The notes beneath the pieces were generated by a model. The model worked only from the letters and a program-made list of their open reading frames with translations. It did no database searches and was not told where the DNA came from. From Muricea muricata (taxonomy: Eukaryota > Cnidaria > Anthozoa > Malacalcyonacea > Plexauridae), in NCBI GenBank assembly GCA_963855995.1, contig OY979716.1:56540594-56604593 (forward strand): DNA of 64,000 bases, in the 5' to 3' direction. The translations under genes were made by a program, and so were the position numbers. Shown in pieces: positions 43,920-54,407 of the stretch. How positions within the stretch are numbered: position 1 is the stretch's first letter; every line of letters starts with the position of its first letter.

Positions 43920-46602
43920 TCATACCTCTACCAATTCACATTTCTCAATGCTTTCTCTTATCTTTGTGCGAAGCTTGTGACTACAAAACCTACAAAGATT
44001 ATCTGAAGCAGACTTGTTAAAACCACAATTACAAAATTCAGGGTTGTTCGTATAAACACGCTTTGGTACATAGGAACTGGTAGTTTTGGTGTTCACTTTT
44101 GCATTATAACCCTGTTGCCGTAGCCATATTAGAGAAATGTATTCATGCCTAAATACTTGTTTCCATCTATATAAAAAAGCAGTGTTAGCACAGTACTTTG
44201 CTATTGCAATGTGCTTAGACTCCCTCCCCTCCATTGAATTCAAACCAAGGCCTAACCCATAGATCTTTTTCATTTCTTCTGTATGTACTGGAACAACATT
44301 GCCTAGAGACCATACTGTGGGGTTTACATTCAAATACAAACAATATCCACGATAAAAATTTCTACAATGTGTTTTCAATTCACTAACTTCCTCATCACTT
44401 ATGTTGACACGACTAAACAAGGAAACTGCATTACGCTAGCAAAGGCACAGGTAAGCATGGATGTGAGTTACTTTTTTGGCTTGTTGACTCTTAGCCTGGC
44501 TTTCAAGAATACCAATCAGGAACACAAAATTATGCAAAAACATTCGAGAGTCCTTACCTGTGAATCGGTAGTCAAAATCCTTACCATTAGCACCAGTATC
44601 ATTAAACCACCTAATAATCCTTTTGGCCAGCCTGTTAAGACCACATTGTGATTTTAAAGAGTCAACATACTTGAAGAAAAGGGACTGTGGTGGCACCTGG
44701 GAAAAATTAGAAATGCAAGTAGATAGATTAGACCATGAAATAGCAAGTTTCAGTAGAAAACGATGTGCCAGGGCACAGGCATTGTTTTTCAAGTGCAGTG
44801 GTTCAATATGGGCTTTGCTGACTAAATCGCCCACTAAGGGGATAAACTCCTGTCGACTTTTTTGATTTGCTATAAAGGTTGTCACTTTATTTCTATTGGT
44901 TTTACTAGTAACATTTGGATTGAGTTTCTTCTTAAATTTGCTACCTGTTTCTGCAACTTTTAACCTGTTTTTGTATGGCCATGGCTTCCATGTGTCAGTA
45001 GGATTGGGACAAAAAGTGCCTCTGCAATGAACTATATTATCCTTACTGACATCTGCAAAAGTTGAAAAATAGGTAGCGCTATTTGTTAGCTCACCTGCTA
45101 AAAATGCTAGCATTTTCATATCATTAGGCAGTTCTGCAATGGCAAACTTAACTGAAACAGGTTCCCCCTTGCATGATAAAGAATATGACTTATTCTGAAT
45201 ATGATGGATATCTGTCATTAGCTTTGCAATGAAACGTGTAACAGGCAAACTGTTCTCAGAGCAATTTGCCCCAAAAAGAAGGAAATTTTCATTTCTACTC
45301 AGTATGTGATGTCCAATATTAAGAAAACTTACCAGCCAAGAGCATGCAGTATCATCTTTCCCAAAGGGAGCACCATCACCACCTAAAGCTATGTGGAATG
45401 TGTTAGGCTCATTGAAAGTTAAAATATTGTACTCATCACTATTAAGGTAAAACTCTGCCAACTTTAAAATAAGCTCTTCTAACTCTCTATAGCATCCATT
45501 CACCTTCTCACTTTCTTCCAACCCATCACAGAGCATCTCTCGCACAACATACAACTTGCCTATTTCTATGGACTTGATATACAACATCAACCTGTGGTAA
45601 GGGACAAGCCTTGGGGAGGGACAGTTTGCAACCTTTATACGCACAGCCCGTTTCATTTTTAATACATTCCTATACGAAGTAGCCTTATATACAGATCTAT
45701 ATTTAGCTCTACCCATTACTCCATTACTATAATAGCATGCTATTGATCTCAACATGTTTTCAATAGAGCTTTCAAATTTTTCTAGATCTTCTTTGTACAG
45801 CTTTGGCAATACCTTCCCCTTTAACTTTCTTGTCTTCCTCACTGCTTTTACAATATCTTCCTCCTTACTCCTAGTCTCCACTGTCTCAACCATTCCAATT
45901 GTTGCCGGTGTTGTGTTACTTTTACTGCCTCCATGAATCACACATGCTGCCTTCTTCGTCTCCTGTCTTCGCTTGGTTTCTGTTGAAATACCATAAGCAG
46001 ATGTCCCAGTTGGTGCTGCCTGTCGACTGACCATTGTCTTCCTGCTTATCTTGAATTCACTCTTTTTCTCTCTGATTAATCCCCTCTACCAATTCATCCT
46101 CAAGCTCCTCTACCTCCTCTACTTCTCTAACTAGTCTGCCTACCTGTAGGATGTTTTTATATAACCATATTTTAAGGATACTATTTAGATTGACAAATAC
46201 ATCAACTGCATGAATGTATTTATAAGTCTTATAAATCAGTTAGCAGAACTAAAAGCTTGAACGAAATATCTTGAAATGTCTATATGAACAGTATTATGGC
46301 TTATCGAGCCCACTGCGTGAGCTTGATGGCATTTAAAAATCAGGGCCTTATATACAAAATACCTTGATATAAATATGATTTAAAACAGCTTGGAATCTTA
46401 GTGAATTTGATGATACGTAATCATAAATATTTAATAAACCAAAACAACAATTTATTCTTACCTTTTCATCTAATCTTTTTAGCTTTACAGCCGCCGCCCG
46501 AGCCTGTTTTGTCTTGGCAACGATTTCCTTGTTTTCCAATCGTTTCCTTGTCATGTACTCGGTGATATTAAAGCGTTTGAAATGGCCCTTCGGAAGCGGC
46601 AT
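43920..46602 (-). CDS. CACTA-like transposase (Tnp2-like), multi-exon
   Basis: Exon 1 starts at 46602 (MPLPKGHFKRF) and ends at a clear donor (AAAAG/GTAAGA, about 46462). A CTACAG acceptor near 46158 leads to the main exon, long and open from 46034 to about 44440. A final exon (about 44420-43920) follows a TAATGCAG acceptor. The core shows IALGGDGAPFGKDDTACSW, NFLLFGANCSEN and FAIAELPNDMKMLAFLAG, which parallel the D, G/P and second-D regions of Tnp2. The last exon has YGLGLGLNSMEGRESKHI and FRHEYISLIWLR and a C-terminal zinc motif (CNCG...CRFC). The frame between exons 1 and 2 is uncertain. Superfamily placement is by resemblance plus the CAC ends. Confidence 0.6.
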
Positions 46603-47439
46603 ATTTTAATGGTTTTTAACCAAAAATTTAAAAAACAAAAACCATAGGATTTTAAAATAATACCAAAAGAACAACATAATCGAGAAAATTTAACAATCCG
46701 ATGGACAATAAACAAGTTTTTACCAAGGCGAAATTTGTCAACATTTAGAAAATTTCGCTAATGGGCGCCATTTCGTTCGCGCACCCTAAACGAAAGCCTT
46801 CCTAACAAAACAAAAAAGCGTAACTATAGCAACCTTGGTATCAAAATTATCCTCATTAAGCCCCCTTTCATTCCTGCTAGGTCTCCTATTACCCGCAAAC
46901 AACCACAGCTGCTCAAAGATCAAAACAAATTGCACAATTTTTAAAGCCAAATCAGTCACCAGTCTCCTGGAATTATTTGCACGGACTAACTAAAAATTTG
47001 TCACACATTTAATTGGCACTTTCGCGTGCATTTTTGTCAAGCGTGGAGAAATTAGGTATGGTACACCACCTTCAAACAAATGCATTCACAAACAATTTGA
47101 AAAAAATATCGATACAGTTTTTTGTGTTAATTGTGGGGTTGAAGGACCAATTACATACCCACCCGTTTGGTATTGGGAAACGGGGGACAACCAATACACC
47201 CCAAAAGACCAACCTATTAAAAAACGAAGAAAAAAACCTACAAAAAACAATGACGATGGTGGGCCATTAAACGAATACTCAAAAGTAAGCGACTTACGGA
47301 AAGAAGCAAAAAACTGCAGGGTCAAATACATTTCACGAATGTCAAAAGAAAAACTCTGCGAAGTACTAGGTATTGGAATTTCTGGTAAAGGTAAGTACAC
47401 CTTTAAGCCCCGTCCACACGTATGCGGATATTTTTGAAA

Positions 47440-47660
47440 ACGGAGGTTTTTTCCTCCGTTTTGGCGTTGCGTCCACACGTAAACGGCGTTTTCGGTGAGT
47501 GAAAACGGAGGTTTTCGAAAACGCTCTCCAGAGTGGAGGTTTTCGAAAACGCCGTTTTCGCGTTTACGTGTGGACGGGTGAAAACGGAGGTTTTCGAAAA
47601 CGCCGATCTCGCGTTTACGTGTGGACGGGTGAAAACGGAGGTTTTCGAAAACGATGACGT
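47440..47660. repeat. Subterminal repeats of the Harbinger element, left side
   Basis: Units combining GTCCACACGTAAACG or its complement with AAAACGGAGGTTTTCGAAAACG recur at roughly 40-60-bp spacing. They match the outer end of the element and are probable binding sites for the transposase/Myb complex. Inverted counterparts occur at about 50985-51100. Confidence 0.75.
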
Positions 47661-47726
47661 GATAATCGGGTCCAGTCTATAGCGGCGCGGGTTTGACCAC
47701 AGAGTTGGTTGTTGTATGTTTTCAAG

Positions 47727-49004
47727 ATGGCAGATCAAAAGTGTATGGCTATTTTACTTGGGCTGATTTCGAGTATAATAGCATGCATTCAGCTGCATGT
47801 TAGTATGTTAAATGTTCACAGAGAATATATGAGAAAGAGAATGAATATTATGAAGATGCTTTCCGTCTCAACGTCGCAAAAAATCGTTTTAAAACGTTTG
47901 AAGAAAAAGCCAGCTAGACAACGAAGATTCTGGATAAGGCCAGGACGAACAAGTGCTTGGTGGGACAACTTTGCCAGTCAAACTGTGGTGCCAGAAGAAT
48001 GGAGGGAGAACTTTAGGATGAGTCGAGAATCCCTGAACTCGTTAGCTGAAGAATTGAGGCCGCACATCGAAGGAAACAACACTATCATGAGGACAGCAGT
48101 CGATGTTGTGAAGCAAGTAGCTGTTACATTATATTATTTGAGCGATGAAGGTCGTATGCGAAAAACAGCTAACGCTTTCGGACTTTCACGCCAAACTGTG
48201 TCAAAAATCGTCAGGAAGGTGTGTAAAGCCATAACAATCCATCTTGGGCCAAAATACCTAAAGCTACCAAGTACAGAAGAAGAAGTGCATAACCTAGTGA
48301 AAAAGTTCCATAGAGCACATGGCTTCCCTCAATGTTTGGGCGCAATTGATGGAACTCACATTGAAATAAAGCAACCAAGCATAAACTCAACTGACTATAT
48401 TAATCGCAAGGGTCGTTATAGCCTTAATGTTCAAGCTACTTGTGATTATAAATATTGCTTTATGGATGTTGTTGTGAAATGGCCTGGGAGTGTGCATGAT
48501 GCAAGAGTGTTTTCAAACTCAAGTTTGAACTCTTCTCTAAAGAGTGGGAAAATACCCTCTTGCAAACGCACAATCATACCAAATGAGGATCCTGTGCCGG
48601 TGTTCATTCTTGGAGATCCTGCATATCCACTAATGCCATATGTAATGAAGGAGTATTCAAATGGTGGCTCAACTGTACAAGAGCAATATTTTGGGTTGAC
48701 CTTGTGCAAGTCTCGTATGGTGATTGAGTGTTCATTTGGTCGTCTGAAAGCAAGGTTTGGAGCTTTGAAGAGAGCCATGGATATAAACATGGATGAGCTT
48801 CCAGGTGTCATTTATGCATGTTTTGTGTTGCATAATTACTGTGAGCTGAAGAATGAAAAGATTGGAGAAGAAAAGGTTGCCTCTGCTATTAATTATGATA
48901 GGGAGTTTCAACCAGCTGTTGTCACCAACAACTTCGCTACTGATTGCAATGAAGGTGAGGGTAAGAAAATAAGGAGAATTCTAACAAGGTACTTTGACCC
49001 ATGA
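47727..49004 (+). CDS. Harbinger transposase (DDE nuclease)
   Basis: Start chosen at 47727 (TCAAGATGG context); an ATG 18 bases upstream is possible. The protein of about 425 residues begins with a hydrophobic stretch (residues about 6-28) and then basic sequence. It has a helix-turn-helix-like block ([14 protein letters not shown]) and the DDE catalytic core: AIDGTHIEI (about 48340), [11 protein letters not shown] (about 48480) and [13 protein letters not shown] (about 48720). No stop or shift is seen, so it is potentially active. It would cut at the terminal repeats together with the Myb-like partner encoded convergently downstream. Confidence 0.92.
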   Translation: MADQKCMAILLGLISSIIACIQLHVSMLNVHREYMRKRMNIMKMLSVSTSQKIVLKRLKKKPARQRRFWIRPGRTSAWWDNFASQTVVPEEWRENFRMSRESLNSLAEELRPHIEGNNTIMRTAVDVVKQVAVTLYYLSDEGRMRKTANAFGLSRQTVSKIVRKVCKAITIHLGPKYLKLPSTEEEVHNLVKKFHRAHGFPQCLGAIDGTHIEIKQPSINSTDYINRKGRYSLNVQATCDYKYCFMDVVVKWPGSVHDARVFSNSSLNSSLKSGKIPSCKRTIIPNEDPVPVFILGDPAYPLMPYVMKEYSNGGSTVQEQYFGLTLCKSRMVIECSFGRLKARFGALKRAMDINMDELPGVIYACFVLHNYCELKNEKIGEEKVASAINYDREFQPAVVTNNFATDCNEGEGKKIRRILTRYFDP

Positions 49005-49935
49005 GAACATGACTTCCTAATGAATATGCCTAGAATATTGAATGTGTTTGGAATAATCAAACTTGAAGCTAGCATAGGTAAACATGGAGAATTGTATTTT
49101 CCTAATTTTTGTAAATACTGTAAGAATAGTTTTATTTGAACATTGAACTTCTTACTAACTCTAATTAATGATATGCTTCCTTTCTAAATAAAACTTGTTT
49201 TAAATTCATGTTATTTAAAAAAATCACTGTCTTATTAAAGTAACTGTGTATGTAAAAATTGTTCAGCCAAAAAGTTCTCTCATGAGTAGTTGGGGTACAT
49301 GCCTGCTTGTTCTGTGTGCCTTGGCTATAGTGGTGTTAAATTGTATCCATCAGGGTAATTGGATCCTGATGGTTTGCATTGTGCCGGCAGACCATTATGC
49401 AATTGCATTGTGCTGGTAATGCACTAGATGATTTTAATGAATATGAGGGTAAAAATAAGAAGTATTCTAACTAGGTACTTTGACCCTTGAGCCTTCTAAC
49501 TAGGTACTTTGACCCTTAAATATTCAATTGACACTAGCATTGGGAAAAGTGGAATATTATATTTTCTAATTTTTTTTAAATACTACAAGAATAGTTTAAT
49601 TTGAACATTGAACTTCATACATACTAACTCTAATTATTTAAATGCTTAATGTCTAAATAAAAATTGTTTCAAATCTATGCTATTTAAAAAAGTCACTGTC
49701 TCATTAATGTAATAACTGTGAATGTAAAAATTGTTCAGCCAAAAAGTTCTCTCATGAGTAGCTGGGGTACATGCTTGCTTGTTCTGTGTGCCTTGGCTGT
49801 AGTGGTGTTAAATTGTACCCATCAGGGTAATTGGGTCCTGGTGGTGTGTATTGTGCTGGCAAAGCATTATGCCGTGGAGGAGTAAATGGTACATTATGTT
49901 GTTGGGTATATTGTGCTGGTAAAGCACTAGACTGC
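48957..49935. repeat. ~485-bp tandem duplication between the convergent Harbinger genes
   Basis: A segment that begins in the last transposase codons (AAGGTACTTTGACCC near 48988) and extends into the C-terminal coding end of the Myb-like gene is present twice: about 48957-49440 and 49441-49935. Both copies contain GCCAAAAAGTTCTCTCATGAGTAG. The second unit also has an extra copy of the AGGTACTTTGACCC motif (49471 and 49503). Only the second copy is joined to the intact Myb-like frame. Confidence 0.8.
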
Positions 49936-50774
49936 ATCATCTCCCTCAGCATTGCAAATCCATCAGCAATAGAGCCAGTCAGTTGTTCCATGCTGGTGTT
50001 AAGTCTTGCCATTTGTTGGGAGTGCTCCTTGTCCATACAGTCCATTTTATCTAATAGTCTTCTCTTCATCTGCATCTCTTCTTGTGCTATAGTTAACAAT
50101 TGACTATCAGTAGAAAGTTTTCTTTTCAATTTTTCTTGTTTGTGGCCTCTCAGCTTTCCATCCAGTAAATTTCGTCTTTTATTTACTGTAGACTCTTGTA
50201 ATTGCATTTCTTGAGATGCGCCAGGCTCAGGGTTATCAATATCTCCTAATCTCTCACTTTCAAAGCTTGTACTGGATGGAGTGGATGCAAGACTTGGAGT
50301 TGGACTCGAGCTTCTTGATTCTACTTCTATAGTAATGTCGGTAGACTCAATTCCAGCGCGTATAGTGGATGTAGCAGGAGATCCTCCCCATATAGCCTCG
50401 CAAGATTCAAAGTACAGGAGAACTACCCTGCCATGTCCACTTTTCCTGCCACTATCGACGGCTGCCCTGAATTTTGATCGTATAGCCTTAAGTTTCGTGG
50501 TGATAATGACCTTGGTCATCTCTTCATTCTTGTGCGGGAAATCTTTCCCGATTGACTCAGCGTTTTCTGCGGATGGATACTGCGATATGAAGAGTTCAAG
50601 GATGTCAGAATACTTGCTTTGACAAGATTCCCAGTCGACATTCTCTGCGGTTTGTTTCACTTTATACTCTTCCGTCACTTTAAGAAGAAGCTCGACTTCA
50701 TCATCCGTCCAAATAAATGATTCAGGTTTGCCTTTTGCCTTGGATTTAGTTGTTCCTTTTGTTGACTTGGCCAT
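49752..50774 (-). CDS. Harbinger Myb/SANT-like DNA-binding protein
   Basis: Start chosen at 50774 (MAKSTKGTTKSKAKG, good context). N-terminal Myb/trihelix-type domain: FIWTDDEVELLLKVTEEYK followed by MTKVIITTKLKAIRSKFRAAVD and ending VVLLYFESCEAIWGG. A Ser/Thr/Pro-rich linker, a basic patch (NKRRNLLDGKLRG) and a coiled-coil-like region (EEMQMKRRLLDKMD) follow. The C-terminus is Pro/Gln/Tyr-rich (AQYTQQHNVPFTPPRHN). In characterised Harbinger elements the partner carries the transposase to the nucleus and to the DNA ends. About 340 residues, intact. Confidence 0.88.
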   Translation of the reverse strand: MAKSTKGTTKSKAKGKPESFIWTDDEVELLLKVTEEYKVKQTAENVDWESCQSKYSDILELFISQYPSAENAESIGKDFPHKNEEMTKVIITTKLKAIRSKFRAAVDSGRKSGHGRVVLLYFESCEAIWGGSPATSTIRAGIESTDITIEVESRSSSPTPSLASTPSSTSFESERLGDIDNPEPGASQEMQLQESTVNKRRNLLDGKLRGHKQEKLKRKLSTDSQLLTIAQEEMQMKRRLLDKMDCMDKEHSQQMARLNTSMEQLTGSIADGFAMLREMMQSSALPAQYTQQHNVPFTPPRHNALPAQYTPPGPNYPDGYNLTPLQPRHTEQASMYPSYS

Positions 50775-51259
50775 TTCAATTCTAACAAACTTACTCAAGT
50801 TAATACGAAGCGATCCGCGAGCACAACACAAAAGAGATACTTTTTATAAATTGCGCCAAATTTACATAGTTGATATGTGTGCACGCATAGATTATTGCAG
50901 TTGGAGCCTGCGATCGTTTGGACGATCTCATATCACTAGACAATGCGCATGCTCCACATCGGGCGCTATCATATTTCCTCCGTTTTTGCGTTTACGTGTG
51001 GACGGGCGAAAACGATTCGAATACGCTACGTGTGGACGCGAATTTTTTCAAAAACGGAGAAAAAAAACTCCGTTTTCAAAAATATCCGCATACGTGTGGA
51101 CAGGGCCTTAAAAACATTAATACAGGTGAAGAACAAAAATTTAAAACAATACAAGGAAAAGCAAACACGCTTAATATTTCTAAATCCACAGTAGAATACA
51201 ACATGGGTGGGGAGATCACCATAAATGAAAATACTTTTTTGTTATCCCAACAAAATTAA

Positions 51260-52676
51260 CCAACCAAAAACCGAGGTTAAACATAAGGACCAGCACAACC
51301 CCCCACCATGGGGTGGTAAACCTCAATATTTTTACAAAATACCGAGATTTTTTAACAACCCGGGGGCGGAACGACGCACGGGAGGGGGGCTTTTTTTTTA
51401 AAAAAGGCGAGGCGGCCACACGAACCACCATGGACCAGAACAACAAAAGGGAGAGGCGGGTTACACAAGCAAAAAAAATTAGCAAAAACAAAAAAAGGGG
51501 CGGGGCGGTTACACGAGTAAAAATGAACCAACAGGCGGACAAAAAGGGGGGAGGCAGTTAAACAAGTAAAAAATGAGCCAGAATCGGTGGTCTTACACTA
51601 CTTACAGCAAGTGTGCAACTATCACAGCAGGTTGGGGTTGAAGTTGAAAAGTTTTGTGGTGATTAAGTAAAAACTTTGTATGTTATAGCCAGAAATATGT
51701 AAAAATCTGCCATTTCGTTGCAACATTCAAAATCACACAACTGAGTACAACTGTTCTTCCAAAATTTTAGGAAAAATTTAGAACTTAAAACTGATTTTAA
51801 TTGCCTGGACTGAAACAAACACTAAGCCGTTCCAAATGATGAGCTCTATCAAATTGCCTTATTGATAGCCTCATTGCAAATTTGAAATTCTGACTGTTGT
51901 CTCTAGTTTTGATGAGCCCCCACCTGCCAAGGACCTTTTTTTTTTCAAGGAGGTTAATTGGTCAGAGACTCTTCCAAAGGGGTCAGTTACAGTCTTGAAA
52001 CCATGGAAAGCAGAGGTTATCAACAGGGGGGCATCGTAAATGTAATAACACTAATTGTGGCAGAGTATAATTTTTAAATTATTAATCAATATAATAATTT
52101 TATGAAGCCAATTTTTTAGATTTTGTGACAAATCTGTCTGTAAAATATAGTTAAATTGCATAGTATTAATTGATTTTTGCAAAATATATAAACTTCAATG
52201 TCCAAGTAATTTGCAACATGACTTCAATTCACTGCAAGAATTTTATAATGTAAAAAATAATATTTTTTTGCATGGTTTCATTTGATGTCACATCCACTCA
52301 ACTGGGGGTAAAGGGTATAATTTTGTGGAGAAATCCGCCGTGGGTTTGTGTCATTGTTGGCACATTGGCGTATTAACTTCATCTAAGTTTGGCAGCTTGC
52401 CCACCTGATACAAAAGTTTAAAAGCAGTCAGTATGCATATAAATCAGAACCAGGGTAAAAGGTCTGTGTCAAGGGGGGGGGGGGGCTTTTACATTGTTTA
52501 TATCGTTTTATGTTGGATAATTCATTTTGTTTCTGCGTTATTTTAGTAATTAGTTGACCCCACATAAAATAATGTTAATACACAACCACATGATTGAAAC
52601 CCAATGATTAATGATATGAATACTTTTGCTAAACGATAGAGTATGTTACACAATATGATCCAAACTGATCCAAAAC
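51260..52676. other. Right flank of element A and noncoding region
   Basis: 51280-51600 contains four imperfect ~45-bp G-rich units (GGCGGGTTACACAAG, GGCGGTTACACGAG, GGCAGTTAAACAAG and a weaker one at about 51405), giving a basic 83-codon frame that is probably not a gene. After 51600 no coding signal is seen. A run of 13 G lies near 52471. The true right border and terminal repeat of element A were not found. Confidence 0.45.
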
Positions 52677-52678
52677 TA

Positions 52679-54405
52679 TAGTCAAGTCGGGTAAAACTTG
52701 CGCACTCAATTTTTCTCTTTCTGTATTTCTTGAGACATTATAAGGTGTTTTATCATGTAGTTTAACCTTTTTTAATGTATTTGTTGTTTAAAGTCATACA
52801 TAGGATGCGATTACCTACCAAAATTTCAAGTAAATTTGAAGGCTACTGATTTTGACCGGATATCAAGTTTCGAGCACAATGACTAAACCTTGTTTTTTTG
52901 CCAAGCCCGACGTAAATATGGAGACGATTCTGGCATGTTTTGATGGTATTAGATTTGACCTTTAACCTGCTCATATTTAATTTCCTGTTATTCTGCGCAG
53001 TTAGCGCTGAGCGGGTGCGTAATTTTTACCCTCCATTTTTGTCTTTGGCGGGTAAAAATTACGCACTTTCCCTTTGAATTTAGGGACATTGATAAGAGTA
53101 TAACATCCCCAAAACCTTTGTTTTTCCTTATCTTTTTAATCACTCTTGCCATAAAAATTACAAGAAAGGCCATTAAAATGGGAAACTGGTACAACTGGTA
53201 ATTTTCAAAACCACTTATAGCATAAATAGGTAGCGCGAGATACGAAATGACGCAAGACATGCTAATGCCAACGCCTGCATGGCTACAGCACAACGTTTAC
53301 AGGTTTCCAAGGAAGAATAGGGTTTGGACTTGAATTGTATTTCTAGAAGCCCAAATTAAGTAAATAAACAACCATGAAATAATTTTAGGAAGTATAAAGG
53401 GTATATGAACTTTAAGGCCTGTTCAAACGAAGCCAACATGTTGGCCTCGTTTGAACACCATGTTGGAAAATGTTGGCTTGATCTTAAACTTGCTTAAAAT
53501 TTCGTCCAACATCATGCAACATTGCTGGGCCAACAATGTTGCATGATGTTGGCTTCGTTTGAACAGGCCTTTAGTTCACTGGCATAGACATGCCATGCAA
53601 GTAAATTTGATTTTGAGTCATTGTAGGCTATTGGTCATTTTATGCACATACTGATTGTTCTCAGGGTCGAAATACGAAAATATTTGCATAACATGACAGA
53701 ATTGCTGGGTTGATTTCGCCATTGCTTTATTGTTAACATGACACTCAATATTTGTATGATAAACGTGTGCATGGGTAAACACGTCGTCGCATACGCGCTG
53801 ACACTTTGATGTATAATACTTGATATTTTGTCATTCAATTAAAACTCTTGTTCTGAGCGGAACGGACTTAAAATTATACATAAAGGACTAAGATCTGTAT
53901 ATACTCTGTGGTGTTCTCATTTAATGTACAAAGGCTTACTTTTTTATTAATATTTTGCATATGATATCAACAAAACGAGTGAAAGTTAGAATTGTCTCAT
54001 ATTACCAATGATCATCAGTGAAATGCGTCTGCTTCATGACGATGTTAAATATTATATATTTACGTATTTGGCGAGATAAAAAGGAAAAAGCCAATAAAAA
54101 GGATAAAGTCATGTTTCACTAAAGCAGTAGGTTTAAACAGCTAAAAAATAAAATTTAGGTGGTAAATTCGCGTGCGTAATTTCTCGCCGCCATGCGTAAT
54201 TTTTGCCCGATTTGGCAGGTAAAAATTACGCAAACATTTTTTGTTTACTTCTGACATACAACAGCGGAAGTATTGAAATTTGATATGTACCTCAAAGACA
54301 ATCACGTAAGCTATCATAATAAACATATAGCTTTCAGGCACGTTGATATTTTGCGATGAAATCAAAAGTTTGCTGAAAATGCGTTATTTTTACCCGACTT
54401 GACTA
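52679..54405. mobile_element. TA-flanked non-autonomous element (mariner-like ends)
   Basis: Left end TAGTCAAGTCGGGTAAAA at 52679, right end its complement ending at 54405, with TA on both sides (52677-52678 and 54406-54407). The interior repeats the motif GGTAAAAATTACGCA or its complement at about 53018, 53056, 54178, 54199 and 54222. No transposase. A TTA-flanked MITE is nested at 53415-53570. The TA duplication suggests Tc1/mariner mobilisation. Confidence 0.75.
53415..53570. mobile_element. 156-bp MITE with PIF/Harbinger-like ends
   Basis: Ends AGGCCTGTTCAAACGAAGCCAACAT and complement, flanked by TTA at 53412-53414 and 53571-53573. Nearly the whole element folds back on itself, with further internal pairing around ATGTTGGCC. 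The 3-bp TTA duplication and the AGGCC start resemble the Harbinger element at 47406-51107, but the internal sequence differs. Confidence 0.8.
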
Positions 54406-54407
54406 TA

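Larger units (their letters stand above)
40251..47045. mobile_element. CACTA-like (EnSpm/CMC) DNA transposon inside element A
   Basis: The ends are CACGCTTGACAAAAATGCCCGCGAAAGTGCCAAT at 40251 and its near-perfect complement ending at 47045, a terminal inverted repeat of about 33 bp beginning CAC. GAG lies on both sides (40248-40250, 47046-47048), consistent with a 3-bp target duplication. Length 6795 bp. It carries a Tnp2-like transposase on the minus strand and an unrelated plus-strand frame near the left end. Confidence 0.7.
47406..51107. mobile_element. PIF/Harbinger DNA transposon inside the zinc-module gene
   Basis: Ends: AGCCCCGTCCACACGTATGC at 47406 and the complement of GGCCCTGTCCACACGTATGC ending at 51107, flanked by TTA on both sides (47403-47405, 51108-51110), the usual 3-bp duplication. 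Subterminal arrays of CGTTTACGTGTGGACGGG with GAAAACGGAGGTTTTCG lie at about 47440-47660 and 50985-51100. Two convergent genes are present, transposase and Myb-like protein, the standard pair for this superfamily. Both look intact. Confidence 0.92.
47046..51259 (+). pseudogene. Tandem zinc-module protein, 3' part, split by the Harbinger element
   Basis: Continues the gene of 39776-40250 after the CACTA-like insertion. A fifth module is present (KCIHKQFEKNIDTVFCVNCG, about 47078), then a basic region (PIKKRRKKPTKNNDDGG) and a helical part to 47405. The Harbinger element occupies 47406-51107; beyond it the same frame resumes and ends at TAA 51257-51259. Harbinger plus its 3-bp duplication is 3705 bases, a multiple of three, and the amino acid sequence is continuous across the joint. 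The left part is one frame out, explained by an indel in the GGGGGAAAAGG run near 40238. Confidence 0.65.
29330..51600. mobile_element. Polinton/Maverick-type virus-like element A (interrupted)
   Basis: Integrase with chromodomain, HerA/FtsK-type packaging ATPase, double-jelly-roll major capsid protein and several tightly spaced capsid-side genes identify a Polinton/adintovirus-like element. Most genes are on the minus strand (29330-39557). A small hydrophobic gene and the zinc-module gene are on the plus strand. Two younger transposons are nested at 40251-47045 and 47406-51107. Terminal inverted repeats, protein-primed polymerase B and adenain-like protease were not found, so the element is incomplete. 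The outer borders given are approximate. Confidence 0.75.

Noticed and set aside
47440-47660. Repeat array considered as CRISPR-like
   Set aside because: Units match the Harbinger terminal repeat, are in mixed orientation and lack unique spacers; the context is a eukaryotic transposon.
51313-51561. Basic 83-codon frame
   Set aside because: Produced by G-rich tandem units with homopolymers; no independent support.
51405-51580. Terminal inverted repeat of element A
   Set aside because: No convincing complement was found near 29.2-29.4 kb, so the borders of element A remain undefined.
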